Of a stretch of DNA of 5,580 nucleotides, positions 5,104 through 5,580 are shown piece after piece. The translations under genes and the position numbers were made by a program. How positions within the stretch are numbered: position 1 is the first letter of the stretch; each line of letters starts with the position of its first letter. The notes under the pieces were generated by a model. The model saw only the letters and a program-made list of their open reading frames with translations. It did not search any database and had not been told where the DNA came from. The stretch spans positions 1 through 5,580 of the forward strand of contig RFTO01000086.1 of assembly GCA_009923375.1 (NCBI GenBank), in the 5' to 3' direction. This DNA is from Actinomycetota bacterium. GTDB lineage: Bacteria > Actinomycetota > Actinomycetes > S36-B12 > UBA5976.

Positions 5104-5580
5104 TCAGCGGCCGTCGAGTAGCGGCTGCATGGGATTCCACGTTCCGCCAGTGGAATTGTCTTGCTTGCGGCGGGCCATGCCCGATAACGCTTCGAGGACC
5201 ACGCGGTTACCAAGCAACGCTGTGATGTCAGCGTGATCAAACGGTGGCGACACCTCCACCACATCCATGCCCGCGACGGGGAGTTCGTAGCAAATCCGCC
5301 GCACTGCATCGAGCAGCTGGCGGGCAGACAACCCGCCTGGCTCGGGCGTGCCAGTGCCTGGGGCTGAACCAGGGTCAACCACATCCACATCCACCGACAG
5401 GAACACCGCATCGCAGTCGTCGAGGGCGATCGCGAAGGCCTGATCAAGTACCGCGTCTAGACCGCGGGCGCCGATTTCGGTCATCTCGTAACTGCGCATC
5501 CCCTGCTGCGCCATCCACTCCAGGGTCTCCGGCTCGGGCCAGTAACCGCGCAGCCCGATCTGCAGAAAACGATCTCCACG
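5104..5580 (-). CDS. speB: Agmatinase/guanidinobutyrase-type ureohydrolase, C-terminal part, N-terminus beyond window
   Basis: Manganese enzyme of the arginase/agmatinase superfamily that removes urea from a guanidino compound. The frame is open to the right edge, and 158 C-terminal residues are visible. Counting from the first visible codon, they start with FLQIGLRGYWPEPETLEWM (5-23). The superfamily signature SVDVDVVDPGSAPGTGTPEPGG (62-83) provides the di-metal aspartates D64 and D66 and the GTPE glutamate E80. VAGMDVVEVSPPFDHADIT (102-120), with E109, follows. The GLRGYWPEPET and TPEPGGLS blocks resemble actinobacterial SpeB-type proteins rather than arginase or formiminoglutamase. Substrates known in this branch include agmatine (giving putrescine), 4-guanidinobutyrate (giving GABA) and related compounds; specificity loops cannot be judged from this half. 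With gabT about 1.7 kb away a link to GABA breakdown is plausible. The gene symbol is therefore tentative. Two GTGs or ATGs inside the visible part are not needed as starts because homology extends beyond them. Confidence 0.92.
   Translation of the reverse strand, partial: RGDRFLQIGLRGYWPEPETLEWMAQQGMRSYEMTEIGARGLDAVLDQAFAIALDDCDAVFLSVDVDVVDPGSAPGTGTPEPGGLSARQLLDAVRRICYELPVAGMDVVEVSPPFDHADITALLGNRVVLEALSGMARRKQDNSTGGTWNPMQPLLDGR

Noticed and set aside
4748..5140. 130-residue minus-strand open frame across the end of the PASTA gene and the gap
   Set aside because: Arg-rich with no domain, antisense to PASTA repeat 2 and overlapping the ureohydrolase end; it looks like a shadow.

Overview
The window looks like a chromosomal segment of a member of the Actinomycetota. 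The evidence is the Rip1-type site-2 protease following dxr in the order known from mycobacteria and streptomycetes, a GabT very similar to mycobacterial GabT, and a lipoprotein with the actinobacterial style of PASTA repeat. GTG/TTG starts and genes with no Shine-Dalgarno but a TANNNT box just before the start codon (leaderless pattern) fit too. G+C is moderate to high in the metabolic genes and visibly lower in the two lipoprotein genes. The genus cannot be told from the sequence.

Layout. Positions 1-716 (minus) hold the N-terminal 238 residues of a membrane site-2 metalloprotease with a PDZ domain, cut by the window edge. Positions 811-2055 (minus) hold dxr, the second enzyme of the MEP isoprenoid pathway. 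A 94-bp gap between them carries a strong dyad and a possible promoter. Head to head with dxr, only 28 bp away, gabT (4-aminobutyrate aminotransferase) runs on the plus strand at 2084-3445. After a 155-bp convergent gap comes a small Ltp-repeat lipoprotein (3601-4107, minus), divergent from a two-PASTA-repeat lipoprotein (4273-4890, plus); each has a recognisable promoter in the gap between them. A 213-bp convergent gap follows. The C-terminal 158 residues of an agmatinase-family ureohydrolase (5104-5580, minus) run off the right edge.

How the genes fit together. dxr and rip form the usual housekeeping pair. gabT and the ureohydrolase are plausible partners in arginine/agmatine or 4-guanidinobutyrate breakdown, because such hydrolases feed putrescine or GABA towards the transaminase. 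The two lipoproteins between them are surface proteins of unknown role with different base composition, and look like an accessory islet. The Ltp repeat family includes a phage-encoded superinfection-exclusion lipoprotein, so this gene is the best candidate here for something beyond housekeeping. I found no complete novel system, CRISPR array, transposon, tRNA or rRNA.
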